Of a stretch of DNA of 64,000 bases, positions 23,374 to 36,028 are shown piece by piece. The notes beneath the pieces were generated by a model. That model saw only the letters and a program-made list of their open reading frames with translations, searched no databases and was not told where the DNA came from. The first letter of the stretch is position 1. Every line of letters starts with the position of its first letter. The translations under genes and the position numbers were made by a program. Source of the DNA: Dichetophora obliterata (taxonomy: Eukaryota > Arthropoda > Insecta > Diptera > Sciomyzidae); the NCBI GenBank assembly GCA_963920525.1, contig OY986439.1, positions 211,895,500 to 211,959,499 of the forward strand, in the 5' to 3' direction.

Positions 23374-24450
23374 GCTCTTTCTTCATTTCAGAATTGCGTT
23401 TTTTTTAATTCTTTTTTTAGTATTGTTGTTTTTGTTCGGTTTACTCTTACCACTGTTAACACTAATGATGTTCATTTTACTCCGTCTGTGGCATTTATTA
23501 CACCTTTATAAGATGTTCTTTTCTTTTTGTAATATTTCTTGTCTCGCTGACTTAAAAATTCATTCATAAAAGTGCAACAAAAACGAAAAAAATCAAAAAC
23601 TTTTGTGCCTCCCACGCATGTCTGTGATACTGCAACAGCAGCCAGCCAGCATATTGATGAAAAGAAAAGAAGGTGCGTTTTTTGCGTTGTCACATTTTTA
23701 AACCTGCTTAAATTCAAGGCTGTAGGTCTGGCCAAGAAACGCATGAATGGAGCGCCTTCGCCTTACTTCGTAAACGCTCTATATAAGGAAAGGCATAATT
23801 TATGTGTCATTGAAATCCTTTTTTACCATGCAATCAAGCATTGTTAGTTGATTACATTTGGAAGTTTAACACCAGCAGGCGTGTTAATTGTGAAAGTTAA
23901 GCTGAATACTGGCAGCAAGCTTTGCTAGGCTGCTGCAGTCAACTCTCAAAGCTCAATACTGAAGTTTTATTTAAAATAAATTCCTGCGAAAAGTTTAAAA
24001 ATGTAAATTTTTTTATTGATTTTCTATAGAAAACTAAAATTTGTTCATTAATCTCTAAAAATGAGCACCTGTATAATCTCTAGTAACTCAGCTGCTGTTG
24101 CAGTTTGAACTGAAATTTTGACATTTTTACAAAGTTTTTGATGCAAGTATCGGATTTCTTTTGAAACTTCCTTTGTTTGTGGCTTAATGAAAAAATACTT
24201 AGTAATGCTCAATATAAGTTTTATGCTCGCGAAAACTCAACCACGCATTTTTTATTTTGCGCAAGAAACGTTTCATTCATTAAATTCCTTCTTCATATAA
24301 ATTTTTTTGACTTAATCCCTTTTGGTTTATTTATTAATAAAGATCTTTTGTGTTGTGCTGCTCTGTGCAGACTTCAATTTCGATATCGTCTCCTTTTAAC
24401 GCCCTCACTCATTATATGCAAATTTCAATAAGTTCTTTTCAATTAAATTC

Positions 24451-24488
24451 GATGATGATGATTATGATGATGATGATGATGATGATGA
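24451..24488. repeat. (GAT)n microsatellite
   Basis: About twelve GAT units with one GATTAT interruption. Confidence 0.95.
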
Positions 24489-25794
24489 GCGTGTCGTTGT
24501 TGTGGTTGTAGTTGATCAACAGCCTGCACGATCACTAAAGCAGCAATTCTGCATATCGTCAACGTTAGTGTCGTCTGTCGTTCGTTTGCTTTTTCATTTT
24601 ATATCATTATTATTTTTCTTTTGCCAACAATTTCTCATTGTTTTCGCTGATATTTGGCGCAGTTTTATCTGCAAACAGGAAGAGCCATAATAAAATTTAT
24701 TGCATTAATGCCAGCCAGCATCGCTTTATAAACAGACAGACAGACAAACAGACTGACTGACATAACGTCACACATATAGACTGCTTTACTAACATTATGC
24801 TTTTACCCTAAATCACTTTTATTGAACTCCGCACAAGAGTTTTTATTAATTTCTGCTTTTGAACTTCGCTGATAACTTGCAAAACTCGATGCTTGATTGT
24901 TTCGTGATCATGTTGGTATAGTTTTTTTTTTATGTATTTTGGTTTTTTAGAGACATACTCTTCAGTTTTTGATTTCCTGTCTGTTGTTGTATGGCGAAAA
25001 CAATTGATTTGCAAAGTTTTTTTCAAAATTTTCGATCGAATTACAAAAACTTTTTTTTTATTTTCGATTTTATTTTTTGTTATTTTTTTCATCTCATTTT
25101 GTTAAATCTATGTTGGCAAAAAGGAAATTGAATTAAATGGTTATAGTTTTTGTGTTTTAATTTTGAAGCGTGGGAGCGTTTTATAATGACTTAATATCAA
25201 GATCAAGGTTAGATTAAACAGAATCTCAAGCAAGAAATTTTGGGCTTTGAATTAAGTTGATATTTATATTTTATGATGTTGATATGCTCAAAATTCGTTA
25301 TTTACTAATGCAAGCTTTTGCTGACTTTAACGAACAATTTACGATTTTGAACAAATTTTAAACTAATTTTATTGTGTGGTTTTAACAAATTTTTTAAAAA
25401 TAAAATTCGAATAACTACTAGTACAAAGTTTTTAATAATAATAATTATAAAAATTAAAACTTACTGTTTATAGCAACGTGTTTGATAAAAACATCATATT
25501 ATACCGTTATTCCAAAAAACTTTCTCGATATTTCAGTTATTTGGTCTTTAGCCATTCTGCTATGTACCTTGACCTTTGCTAGGGTCAACTTTTCGCTTAT
25601 ACCTTAATTTTAAAGTGTTAAAAAAAGTTACCAGTTTTCCTAGAAAATTTTGACAATTTTTTAAAGAGTTTAATAATATTTTTAATCAATGTTTATGCTT
25701 ACTAATTCCAAACAAAACACTTAATGTTTGACTTTACTTATTTTTTCTATTCCAGATTATTTGAGTTATTTAGGAAAATACTAATCTTATACAT

Positions 25795-26336
25795 ATTACT
25801 CAAACGCAAATTTTGTCCGGTGTAAGGCTTTTTAAGTACAAGTTCAATCTTAATAAATTTAGTATGGTTGGGTAGGTGAACACCTGTAGATGTGCAAACT
25901 GGACTTTTATTTCTTAAAAAAGTATATTTCTTAAGTAGCTTATGTTATTTCAGTTATGTTGCTTTTTCTCTTCTTAATTTCAGCATATGCCTAAAAATAT
26001 GTGAGGTATTTAGCGACACCTATCGGCTAATAGCTATGAAACTGTTATACTGACGAACAATCTTTTATAATTTCACAGCTAAAACTATAAATTGATATAT
26101 TCAATACCAAAGTGATACTGAAATGATTTCTTACAGTTGATAAAAGATTTCTAAGCTGTTGGTCGGAAAATTTTTAAATTTTTAAAAATTTACACAAAAA
26201 TTTATATTGAAATTTATATAAAAAGACTAAAATTAATTTCATTTCAATTTTGATCAGTTGAAAATCTATTCAATAGCTTAAAATAAAATCTAGGTATGTT
26301 TGATTTTGGCGTTTTAACGCCACACGGGCTTACTAA
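25795..26336 (+). mobile_element. Non-autonomous Helitron, copy C
   Basis: Starts TCTTATACATATTACTCAAA after an A and ends CTAA before a T. The hairpin GGCGTTTTAACGCC lies 11 bp upstream of the end. It shares nearly its whole length with copy A (19350-20054) but lacks an internal segment of roughly 160 bp. Confidence 0.85.
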
Positions 26337-27009
26337 TTATATATATTAACTAAAAATAAATCTAATTTTTTTGTATTGTATTTAATTTTTATGTTTTAAG
26401 TTTAGTTGTGATAATTATTTAATAATTTAATTCTGTTTAACTTGTTTTGTCTGAAAATCCGAAAAGTTTTAAAAAACTTCTGTTTTTAGGTTTCAGAGAA
26501 TTAAAAAACCTTTTCAGACTATCAACTCTCGATTTTTTAAAAAATTTTGTAGTTTTTACTATTCTTAGCATTTATATCAAAAAAATTTTAAATTTCTCCC
26601 TTTTCCTTAATGTGACTCATTTTTTAATTTTAAAACATTAAGTCCACCTTTTTCTACCTTTAAAATTTTGAATTTTTTTTTTTTTTTTTTTTTTGTCAAC
26701 TAGTATAGTCTTGGGCATGACTTGTGAAAAATTTAAGCACATAAATAAAATAAAATTTGGCGAATTTTTTTGTGTAGGCAAGTCAAATCATGTCATACGC
26801 ACTTATTTGGTGAGGAAACTAATAATAAAATTTTGTTACAACATATGTTGGGTTTTTTTTTAAAATTTTAACTATTTTTTAGTTTTTCAACTTTGACCTC
26901 TCTAACATTATTGGATTTTAGTGGCTCTTACTTTAAGTTTGATTTTGTTTTAGAATGTTTTAAAATAACACACTATCCTCTTCAAAGCAAAATTTGAACA
27001 AGTTTTCGC
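26337..27009. other. AT-rich stretch without recognised genes
   Basis: Unremarkable AT-rich DNA with a 24-base T run at about 26670. Nothing else seen. Confidence 0.4.
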
Positions 27010-27149
27010 TTAAGGGGAGGTTCTAGTAGAAATCGACGAAAACTTTTTGTTTTTGTTTTTGTTTTTTGTTTTATTTTCATCCTTAGGATCTTGAAAATAG
27101 TTGCAGTTTGGGTGATTATTAGAGTTCATGTTCTTTGAGGGGACATTAT

Positions 27150-28385
27150 TTCAATTTCAATTTTCAATTTCAATTTATTTGATTAATTTGTTAGCATATA
27201 AGAACATAGGTCTTTTGCATGCCTCTACTATAAGAGTAAATAACAACTAAAAAATATCATTGAGCAATGAATATAAAGTAATTTAGTAACTTAAATTTAA
27301 TATAGAGTTTAATATAATTTAAATAAAAAATCAATTTTAATTTAAATTTATATAATATTCAACAATTTTCATCCTTTTTTGATAATATAAAGAAAAACAT
27401 AAACTGAAAAGCAAGAATGAAGTAGTAAATGAAGGAAAGAAAAGAGAGAAAAGATAGAAAATAGCTATGAAAAGTGTATGAAAGGCCTTTTGGTTGGAAA
27501 TAATTTTAACATGGTTTGGCAGTGAATTCCACAATCTGATAGCGCTGACGAAAAACAGCCTAATAGACCTTTTGTAATAAAAGCGAGGTATCAAGAGGTT
27601 GAGGTTTCTGCCCGACCTACAGAACTGAAGTTTCTCAAAAAGATAAAGTGGACGACGTGAGTAGATGATTTTGTGCAAAAAGATATAATTTCTTGCTTCA
27701 AGATAGCTAACAAGGCTACGTCCAAGTAATTTTGCGCAGAAGGAAGAGATATGGCCTGCATTCAACGGAAAGAACTGTTCCACAACTTTCGGGCTGAATG
27801 GTATGCTCTCACAGAACATGTTCCTTGAGATGTCACAATTTATATAGCGAAAATATTTTATGCTACTTCGCTACTTGAGCACTTTTTCGGCTAGAATGCG
27901 GCCATGGTCAAACTTCTTTAAACCATAGACATAACGAGCCGCATTATTGAGAGCAACTAATAACTTGTGTAACGATCTCGAGTCGAGTTTGCTATAAACA
28001 ACTTCAGAATAAGTTATGATTGGCATCAGTAGCTGCAAAACCAGTTTTCGTCTCATCTCAACGGGTACAAACGATGCCATCATCCTAAGGTTCCTTAAAA
28101 CAAAGTATATTTTGCTCACACAAGAATTGATGTGATCCTCACAGGACACCGAGGAGTTCAATTGAAAACCAAGATTTGATACCTTGCTTACGATTTTTAA
28201 TTCAGTGTTATTAAGAAATATCAAAGGGAATTCAATAGTTATGAATGGAGTGCTAGATATCGGTAAAACATATGATTTTAAGGGATTTAGCTTGAGTTTA
28301 TTTGTTCTGGCCCATTCTGCTACCATGTTCATTCATCACATAACACATAAATCTTCAACGAGGTAGTCAAAAAGATATTTCCCTA
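27150..28385 (-). mobile_element. 5'-truncated CR1/Jockey-like LINE
   Basis: The minus strand carries the 3' part of a non-LTR element: the end of the reverse transcriptase, then the C-terminal domain, then an untranslated end finishing in short AATTGAA-type repeats (about 27150-27180), as seen at the 3' ends of CR1-like elements. The 5' end is cut at about 28385, the usual LINE truncation. It lies inside the TTAA-flanked element. Confidence 0.8.
27337..28385 (-). pseudogene. LINE reverse transcriptase, C-terminal part (broken)
   Basis: The upstream piece (28332-27871) reads EWARTNKLKLNPLKSYVLPI, then KVSNLGFQLNSSVSCEDHIN, KIYFVLRNLRM, then VLQLLMPIITYSEVVYSKLD and LLVALNNAARYVYGLKKFDH. These are the palm-end LNPxKS block and the thumb region with the P-I-I-x-Y motif of Jockey/CR1-type reverse transcriptases. 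A frame change follows, and the second piece (27819-27337) gives SYLEARNYIFLHKIIYSRRP and SAIRLWNSLPNHVKI, the family's RLWNSLP C-terminal signature. The catalytic F-A-D-D box is missing through 5' truncation. It is a dead fragment of an enzyme that copies element RNA into DNA at a nicked target. Confidence 0.85.
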
Positions 28386-29199
28386 TCTAATTTATTTTAC
28401 GAGACATAGCGTATTAGCCGAGAGAGTGAGTCATACAGAGGGTTAAAATTGAAAAAAAGTGGAGATTAATTGAAAAATGAAAATTTGTTTTTTTTTTTGA
28501 AAATTTTTACTACTCGATTAAAGAGCACAAAATTGTACATCACTACTGAAAATTTCAATGTTGTATGTTGTTTACTTCTTCTGCTGCATAGCTTTAAAGT
28601 TGAGAAATTTTTCTTTTTTTTTGCGATCAGTTCAACAAATTGAAATTTGACATAGTTCAAAAAATAATATTTTTTTTTGTACATCAAAAGTGATGTTTTA
28701 TTATGAAAACTTTAACTTCAGGTATTTAAGCGTGATTAAAAAAATTGCTAAAAATAATTGTGTAGAAATATGAAAAAAAATTGTTTAAAATACGTCAAAT
28801 TTGCGCTATTTTCGAATTATATGTGGAGTTTTAAATAAGAATACCGTATTATCAAGTAAAAATTAAAATTTTGTATTAAATTTTAATATCTAAGCTTCCA
28901 TATTCAGCAATAAAAAGTTGCCAATTTTTACCCGAATCTTTTTTTATTTCAAAAATCGTGATAATAGTCACTCTTACATAAACAAAGACTCTTGTCTTTA
29001 ATTTGTTTTGTCATGTGACAGTGAAAAGTGACGAGGTCGATGCCTCTGCAGGCATCGACAGTCGTATGACGACTCTGGGCATCAGGAGGAATATTAACAA
29101 ATTCATAAATTGTTTGCTACTCATATATAATGTTGCTATGAATTTTTAAAAAAAAAAGTAATAAGGAATGATTCTCGACTGGGCCGAAGTTTTGAACTT

Positions 29200-29580
29200 T
29201 TTATTATTTTGATGACGTCACTTTGTAAAGACGATAGGCGTGGTTTTTTCCAACTTCTCCGAATTTCAAATTCAAAATGCATTTTAATTTTTAAAATAAT
29301 TTATATTATGCATTGAATTATTTTTTGAGGAAGTTATGAAGGTTTTTCTATTTAGATGACGTCATTATGTATGGGAAGTAGGCGTGGTTTTCATCTGATT
29401 TTACCGAATTTCATAGTTAGAATTTATTTTGAAGAGAAAAACTTCACTGCAAAATTTCAAGGCATTTTTTAATTTTTGTTGATTTTGAAGAGATTTTACG
29501 TTTAAAATAAAGTCACTCTGTTAGGGAGGTAGGCGTGGTTTTCATTCGATTTGGCTCATTTTTTAACTCAATCGTTACAT
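29200..29580 (+). repeat. Three degenerate tandem units of about 145-150 bp
   Basis: GACGTCA/AGTCACT-type starts at about 29214, 29357 and 29509 are each followed by TAGGCGTGGTTTT and a CCGAATTTCA-like segment. Part of the TTAA element interior. Confidence 0.65.
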
Positions 29581-30406
29581 TTTAGATACAAGCTTAAATA
29601 TGTACTTTCATGACGATAGCTTCAAAATTACGACTTTAATCATATCGAAAGACGGACAGACGGACAGAATTTTTTTTATTTGTACCCAATCTAACTAAAC
29701 AAAAGTAACTACAAAAGTAAAAAATTCCCTCCGACTTCTAGATGAATTAATCTCCATTTTTTGGAATTTCAACCCACTGTGCGTCGGCCGAAAAACAGGT
29801 ATAAATGTTTTTCTCGAAACACCTATTTTTCCGCACTGTACACTATTCCGCTTCAACGACTTGACCGATTTCAATGTTTGACGGCTCAAATTAAAGCTTA
29901 TTCAATTTAGAGGGCCTTCAAGAAGCATTTTTTTCCAAAAAAATTAATTGTCACTATTTTTTTAAAGTTAAAGCAAAAGAAAAATAGAGGAAAAACAGGG
30001 TTTTATTAAAATCGGAAATCTAGAAGGCCCCCCAAATTTCATCTAGGCTAATAATTTTTTTGGTTTTTTACGTTTCAAATCACTTAACAGGGCTGTAGAG
30101 TGTACAGCGCACATCGGCTATCGCCGCGCTCGGCTTTGATCAGCGAGACCTTCAGCTGCCATTTTGAATTATTTTTCATCGCAAAAATTGTATAATGTCC
30201 TTGAAATATACACTAATAAATGCCAAAAGATTTTTTCAAAAAAGATTTACGTTCGCTCAAAAAAATTCCTGAAATTACGTTACGTTTCTACCAGAACTTA
30301 CTAGAACTTCCCCTTAAGGGGGTTACTGACTTGAATCTGAAAAAATTCTAAACAATTTTTTTCTGATTATTATTCTTCATTCAATTTAGCACAAAATACG
30401 CAAAAC

Positions 30407-30846
30407 CAGTGGCGCATATATGGGGGCGTCCGCGGGTCTAGACCATGGAAACATTACCAAATATCTCACGTTATTCTGAATCGATTCTAATATTAAGTTA
30501 AGCACGAATCTAAATCTATATGTATTGCCAAAGTTCTTCTTTTTCCCAAGAAAGTTATCAAAATTTGATTTTGTCCAGTGTTTTATTGTTCTAAATCGGT
30601 CAACAATTATTAGAGATATAGTGCCATGTGTAGTTTCCAGAAATTTGGTGTTGTTTAGATTCAATGCAACAAGCCTAAAATTTTCTTACCTACCTACCGA
30701 TTTTCGACGTTTCAACAAAGAAAGGCTGTGAAACATGACATTCAGCTTCACAAAGCAGTCATGTTATCAGGTATTCAAATGTATACTTTTTTAAAGTTAT
30801 TATATTTTTAACTGCCCCCCACAGCCAATAGATATCTACGCCAGTG
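30407..30846. mobile_element. hAT-type non-autonomous element, 440 bp
   Basis: Left end CAGTGGCGCATATATGGGGG and right end ATAGATATCTACGCCAGTG (preceded by a C run) are imperfect inverted repeats of a common hAT type. The 8-bp flanks CGCAAAAC (30399-30406) and CATAAAAC (30847-30854) match at six of eight positions. The open frame spanning the left half on the minus strand has no transposase signature. Confidence 0.75.
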
Positions 30847-31160
30847 CATAAAACAAACCATTTTCTTACACTTTGGAACACTATTCTTTAAAATGATAAT
30901 AGATATCAAGGTGAGTTTTTTTACGATAGGGAAAAATATAACACTTTTCAAAAAATTCCGATAAGTTGACCCATTCGTGACTTCAAAGTTTAATACCATG
31001 CCAGCAACAGGCGCTTTATTTTTTTTTCATTTTCTTTATTTTCATTTTCGTTGCTTTCCATAACCTTTCCAACGTTATGAAATAAAAGTGTGCTCTTATG
31101 GCGTAAAATGTGAAGTAATAATGAATTTTCAATACAAACTTAGCTAGCATTGATATTTCC

Positions 31161-31374
31161 GTGTTCATAAGCGATAATCGCTTAAGTCGACTAAAGACAG
31201 AACTGAGTTATAGATTAAACACACAAAATCTAGAGCCTTTAGCGTGATTCTAGCCAAAGTTATGACACAAAAACAAAAGACCTTGTCATATAACTTATAT
31301 GGCGATTGAAAACTTTGAAGCAAGATTTCTCGAAACCTAAAAATTAGACTTAAGCTGTTATCGCTTATGAACAC
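31161..31374. mobile_element. MITE with ends GTGTTCATAAGCG, 214 bp, uninterrupted copy
   Basis: Ends GTGTTCATAAGCGATAATCG and CGCTTATGAACAC are inverted, with CTTAAGTC / GACTTAAG just inside. It is the same family as 4251-4766 and shows that family's empty site: TCATATAACTTATATGGCG, without the nested MITE. Confidence 0.85.
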
Positions 31375-31621
31375 TGATTTATTGTGAAAAGACTATAATC
31401 CATAGAGACTAAACATTTTTTTTACTACCCCATTTTGTTCTTATTTTTTTATTATGTTTTTGTAAATTTTTTTTTAAAATTTATTTTTATATTTGAATCA
31501 ACTTTAATGGCATCTCTTCAACATCTGTAATGACCAGTGCATAAACCTCATACAGAAAATTCTTATGAAATTTCTTTGAGTTTTTCCTCAAAGAGGTTAT
31601 AAGAGGTTTTAATGTTATCAG

Positions 31622-32180
31622 CAGGGCTAGGATTTCGATGACATGTCATCTTTTTTTTTGCTGTTTCTAAGACATTTCCTGCTTATTTAAAACCTCCATT
31701 TATGTTTCCTAAATTCCAAATATGAAAAGTTTTTAGGACATTTTTTGTCATTTTCCATTGTTTTTAGTATTCAGGTAATTTTTACTAAATTTATGACATT
31801 TTATGGTCATTTTTAGAGATTTTTAAGTTATTTTATTTTCATTTTTGGACGTTTTTAATTTTTAGAGAATTTTTCGGTTTTTAGGTCATTTTAGTGGAAA
31901 ATATTTTTTTTTTGACTAAAAAATGTCAAAACGCAAAGGGTATGTAGAAAAATGAAACAAGTGTTAGATAAAAACTCAGGATATGCTAGTATAAAAAAAC
32001 TTTAATTTAGTAATGTTTTATTTTGAAGGCAACATTTTTTGTTTATTTTTTATGCAATTGTTTGCTTTTTAGGTATTTTTTTGTCAGTTTTTATGTCATT
32101 TCCTGCAGTTTTTAGATAATTTTTGTCATTTTCTTAGGACATTTTTTGTAGTTTTTTTGTTCATCAAAATCCGAGCCCTC
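31622..32180. mobile_element. hAT-type non-autonomous element, 559 bp
   Basis: Ends CAGGGCTAGGATTTCGATGA and TCATCAAAATCCGAGCCCTC are inverted repeats. Perfect 8-bp duplications GTTATCAG flank it at 31614-31621 and 32181-32188. The interior is a T-rich degenerate repeat of GACATTTTTTGTCATTTT-like units. No coding capacity. Confidence 0.9.
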
Positions 32181-32188
32181 GTTATCAG

Positions 32189-33303
32189 AATATACTTTAT
32201 TACACCTTCGTTGCACGCTTCTCGACTTATTTTGCGAGAGTGTTGTTCTCTGGCTGCTCTTAATTCTCTATTTCTTCTTCAGACTATTTTTTCAGACTGC
32301 TTACCAATTGAAAGAATTGCGTTATTTATTATTTCTGATCCAAGCAGTAGAATTTCATGGATCGATAATGGCATGTAATACCATCCATACGAATCCACTT
32401 ACAGTTCAGGTGTTTTTTTTTTGTATATATTTTATAAACATAAGCTGGCACAATTATTTCTTAATTGGAAGCAAGATTTTGTAATATAACAGAAAATATT
32501 ATCAGTAATGAGCAATCAACATCTTATAGACGTGCTGACTTTTCGGGATCAGAGAATAATTTTTTGGAAATATTTTCAGTGTTTGTGGTCCCATATCCTT
32601 GCTAGTCAGCATTCGATAAAATGTCTTACTCATCTCTATAAATTTCATGTTAGCCCAAAAAGCGCTTCAGGGTGAAAAGCGTTACTGTCAAGTGGAGTGC
32701 TCACAGTTTCAAAGTTAACCAATGCTATAAATACGATTTGTTAAATGTGCGCTTAAACCGCTGTTGAAGTGCTTCAATAAACCAATTTTTATGATTTCTA
32801 TGCATTTCAAAATATGTTAATATAAAGCATCCGAATAATTCATATCTGATTATTTTTCTGAGGATTGAATGTCTGTAACCCTGTTTATATTAATAATTTA
32901 ATCTTTTTAAGGTCATTGGTTTTAGACCTAAATTTCCACTTAATGGGCAAAAATGGGCAGATGATAACTATTAACTTAAACAGCAGAATATTTTCTGAAC
33001 GCAAAAATATTCTTAGTAGTTAACAAATGAACCGAGGGAATTTCAAATAGTTGATTAAAAATATTTTTATTTTTAACACATGAAAAAAATTTTTAACATT
33101 TACAGCTTATAAATAAATTATTTTTTTATAATATTTTTTAAATTTACTAAAATAATAAGTGTTGAAGAAATATTAAAATCAGTCAAGCCATTCCCGAAAA
33201 AATTGTTCCTTATTTTCAGTGGAAAACTTCCTTAAATTCAATAAATGTTGTTTTAACAAAATTAGAAAGGTTTTGAAAGTTGTCTGTCTTACCTTCTTTT
33301 ATC
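32189..33303. other. AT-rich stretch with one very short MITE
   Basis: Nothing gene-like. Contains the degenerate 77-bp repeat annotated separately. Confidence 0.4.
32696..32772. mobile_element. Very short MITE-like repeat, degenerate copy
   Basis: Shares GTGCTCACAGTTTCAAA and ACGATTTGTTAAATGT with the better preserved 75-bp copy at 36029-36103. Its right end is decayed. Confidence 0.6.
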
Positions 33304-33800
33304 TTAAGGTACTATTACAGTGTGTACAAAATGAAAAATACGTATTCAAAATTCTGGGAAAAAAATATCAAATAGAAAAAAGTTATAAAATATATTATAT
33401 TCGTATGTCGCGTGATATTCAAGAACCTTTAAAACTTTAATCGCGTTTTTCTCGAAACAAGGTTTTTCGAATCGGCTTCTAAGATATCTGGAGTTCTGCT
33501 TGATCGATTTCGATGAATATTGATGCATTGTGATCCTTATAGACTCTGTTAAGCACTAGACTTACAAAACCCAAAAAAGTTTATATTTTTTTTTGTATTG
33601 CTGAAAGTTTCAGCAAAAAAGTGCTCAACTACAACCATTAACTCAAGAATGCAAAAAGGCAAAAAAATTTCTTTTTTTTTTCTCATGAATAATTCTTCAT
33701 TATTTAAAAAATTTTATTCATTAAAATTAATAATACTCGGTTAAAAAATTTAATAGAAAATGTGTTTTTGTTATAGCTACACACTGTAATAGTACCTTAA
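33304..33800. mobile_element. TTAA-flanked transposable element, 497 bp
   Basis: TTAA at 33304 and 33797 with 19 bp of perfect inverted end: GGTACTATTACAGTGTGTA left and TACACACTGTAATAGTACC right. The interior carries GCGTTTTTCTCGAAACA, also seen inside the 27010-30317 element. The near-identical ends suggest a comparatively recent copy. No coding frame. Confidence 0.9.
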
Positions 33801-34726
33801 TTATTTATTTTATTATCCTAAATTATTTAATTCTTTAATTTATTTTTTAATTTTTTTATAATATTTGAAATCTGACCTCTGTTAACTTTGCCATCTCGAC
33901 CTTTAAAAGACTAAATTTTTCGGTTTTATGTGCTTCATATGGCCAATTAGTAATCTACACCAGTTTCGTTGCAAAATTTTGGCAACCTTGTGAACAATTT
34001 TTTCAAGTCTTCTAAAATAACGATCTTTTTTTTCGAAATACTCGCAATACATTTATTTTTTAGTATAATTTGAAATTCTTTTAGACTTTTCAAGCAATTT
34101 TAGTTCATTTGTTTATTTAATCACTAATTATTATCCGTTTTTTTTAATCTCCTCCCTTCTTCATTCAACACCGTTCGATTTTCCCAACAATAGTTGTAGT
34201 TTTCTTCTTTCTGTACTCAAATTTATAAGCTTCCGTTTCCTCAGCTTTTGAGTCTCATTGCCATTTATGCAACGCATAAATCAGCTGTATATCATAATTT
34301 TTTTTTGGATTTGCTTGTTTATAATATTTTTTGTCTTCTACCATCAGCTAAGACTCGTTGGTCGCTTGTCTTAAGCTCATCTACGATAGCAGCTAACTGT
34401 TAGTTGCTTTGGTTGTGTTCTGTCTGTTCTTGCCACATATATGAGAGGCACAAATCACAAGTGTTGCTGGCACTGGCAGTGGAACTGCTATTACTGCTAC
34501 TCTTATTGTTGTTATTTTTGTTTTTTGTTTTTGTTTTTGGCGTTTTAACAGCTATTCTAATGCGGTTTTGTATTGTAATTTTTGTTGATTTCTCTCAAGC
34601 TTATTCTGAGTTCCTGATTTTCGTAGTAGAAGAAGAAGGGCTAAAATCTAAGAACTGCATAACAACAAATAACAAGCGCAACAACAACAATAACAACTGG
34701 GCATGAAAAATCTATGGTTTATCCTT

Positions 34727-34747
34727 GTTGCTGCTGCTGCTGCTGCT
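34727..34747. repeat. (GCT)n microsatellite
   Basis: About six GCT units, continuing into imperfect TTGCTG repeats. Confidence 0.9.
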
Positions 34748-36028
34748 TATGTTGCTGTTGTTGGCAGTGTCGTCATATTTGGTCTTGTTGCAATGATGGC
34801 TTCGCATATCTCTGCACATTTCTACAAACTTAGCTGTTTTGGATACGTCAACAGTCATCAGACAGATAGGCAGACAGACATACATGCATATAGTCGAGTA
34901 GACCGAGCGACAGACACCACGACGTATGTTGTTGGCAAGTACAATCAACTCAACTAAAGCTGTTGCTGCTGCCACTGTTGTGTTGTTTCTTTTTGTTTTT
35001 GTTTTTGTTTTGCGTAGTGGTTTTTATTTGTTGTTGTACGAGTTGCTATTGTTTTACACCGCAATGTATGGTAAATTCAATAGCAATTAAAAATGTCAAC
35101 TTTTCTAACAGCACTACGCACTGAAAAAAAAACATTTTAAAGTGCCTTTAAACTATTTAATATACAACGATTATTTCTAAGGTAGATAAAATTCATTTAA
35201 ACTTAATTTTCTGTCGCCTAAAGGTATGCAACATTTTTTTCCTCAAAACTCACGATTAAAATTTGATAATTTTTCAATCCAATTCATTATGGCTATTCAC
35301 AGTTTGAATACGCGGGTCTGTTATTTCTACGATTTTTTATTTGTACGCCGTAAGTAATTGACGTAAGAGTATCCCTTGGATGTGTTTTTTGTACCTCGTA
35401 CTTATATGCTCTATCTACAGTCGCATTTTAATATATAAAAGGCAAGCACGCTGCTCAGTGTGCAATATCTCTCAAGTTGGTAGCCTGAAAGTATGCATGT
35501 TCAGCCTGAAAGTATACACAAAAAATATATTTTATACTTGTCAGTGATAATATTGCGTTTTTACAACAGTACGTTTTTGATCTAACCTCTTTTTCATCCT
35601 TTTATAAAAAAGTTATGATGAATTTAATGAAATTCTTTTGAGTCGATTTGAGTCTATTGTACATTGAAAATATAATTGCAAATATAATTGAAAATATAAT
35701 CAGCCGCAAAACGACACTTGAGTTGCTACGTATATGAATGTTGCAAGGCCAGTTTATAAAGTTGTGTATGAATATGATTGTTACCAAACTCGACTTTTTG
35801 CACTTTAACACTTAAAATAATTTTTCAACACTGCTTCAATATGTAAAGTGTTATTTAAAGTGGTACATTTGTATTTTACAAAAATCAAGTGCATAAAAAA
35901 TCAAGCTTTTAAAAGAGAAAAAGTGATTTCGGAGAAAGGTTTCAAGGAAGTGTGCGGAGGACAGGCTGTTGTACTAGTAATTATATAAATCACTAAGTTG
36001 TATAATTACTGAATACTACAGTCACATG

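Larger units (their letters stand above)
22947..25794. other. AT-rich stretch with one MITE and a GAT microsatellite
   Basis: Apart from the two annotated items I see no supported gene. Frames at 23221-23847 and 24808-25092 are AT-driven and show no family signature. Confidence 0.4.
27010..30317. mobile_element. TTAA-flanked transposable element, 3.3 kb, carrying a LINE
   Basis: TTAA at 27010 and 30314 with inverted ends: left GGGGAGGTTCTAGTAGAAA, right TACTAGAACTTCCCC plus an inner TTTCTACCAGAACTTACTAG. Without the inserted LINE fragment (about 1.2 kb) it would be about 2.1 kb. The interior holds three loose copies of a segment containing GTAGGCGTGGTTTTC, two adjacent hairpins near 29037-29080, and a GTTTTTCTCGAAACA segment that is also found in the 33304-33800 element. 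No transposase frame is recognisable, so it appears non-autonomous. Confidence 0.75.
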
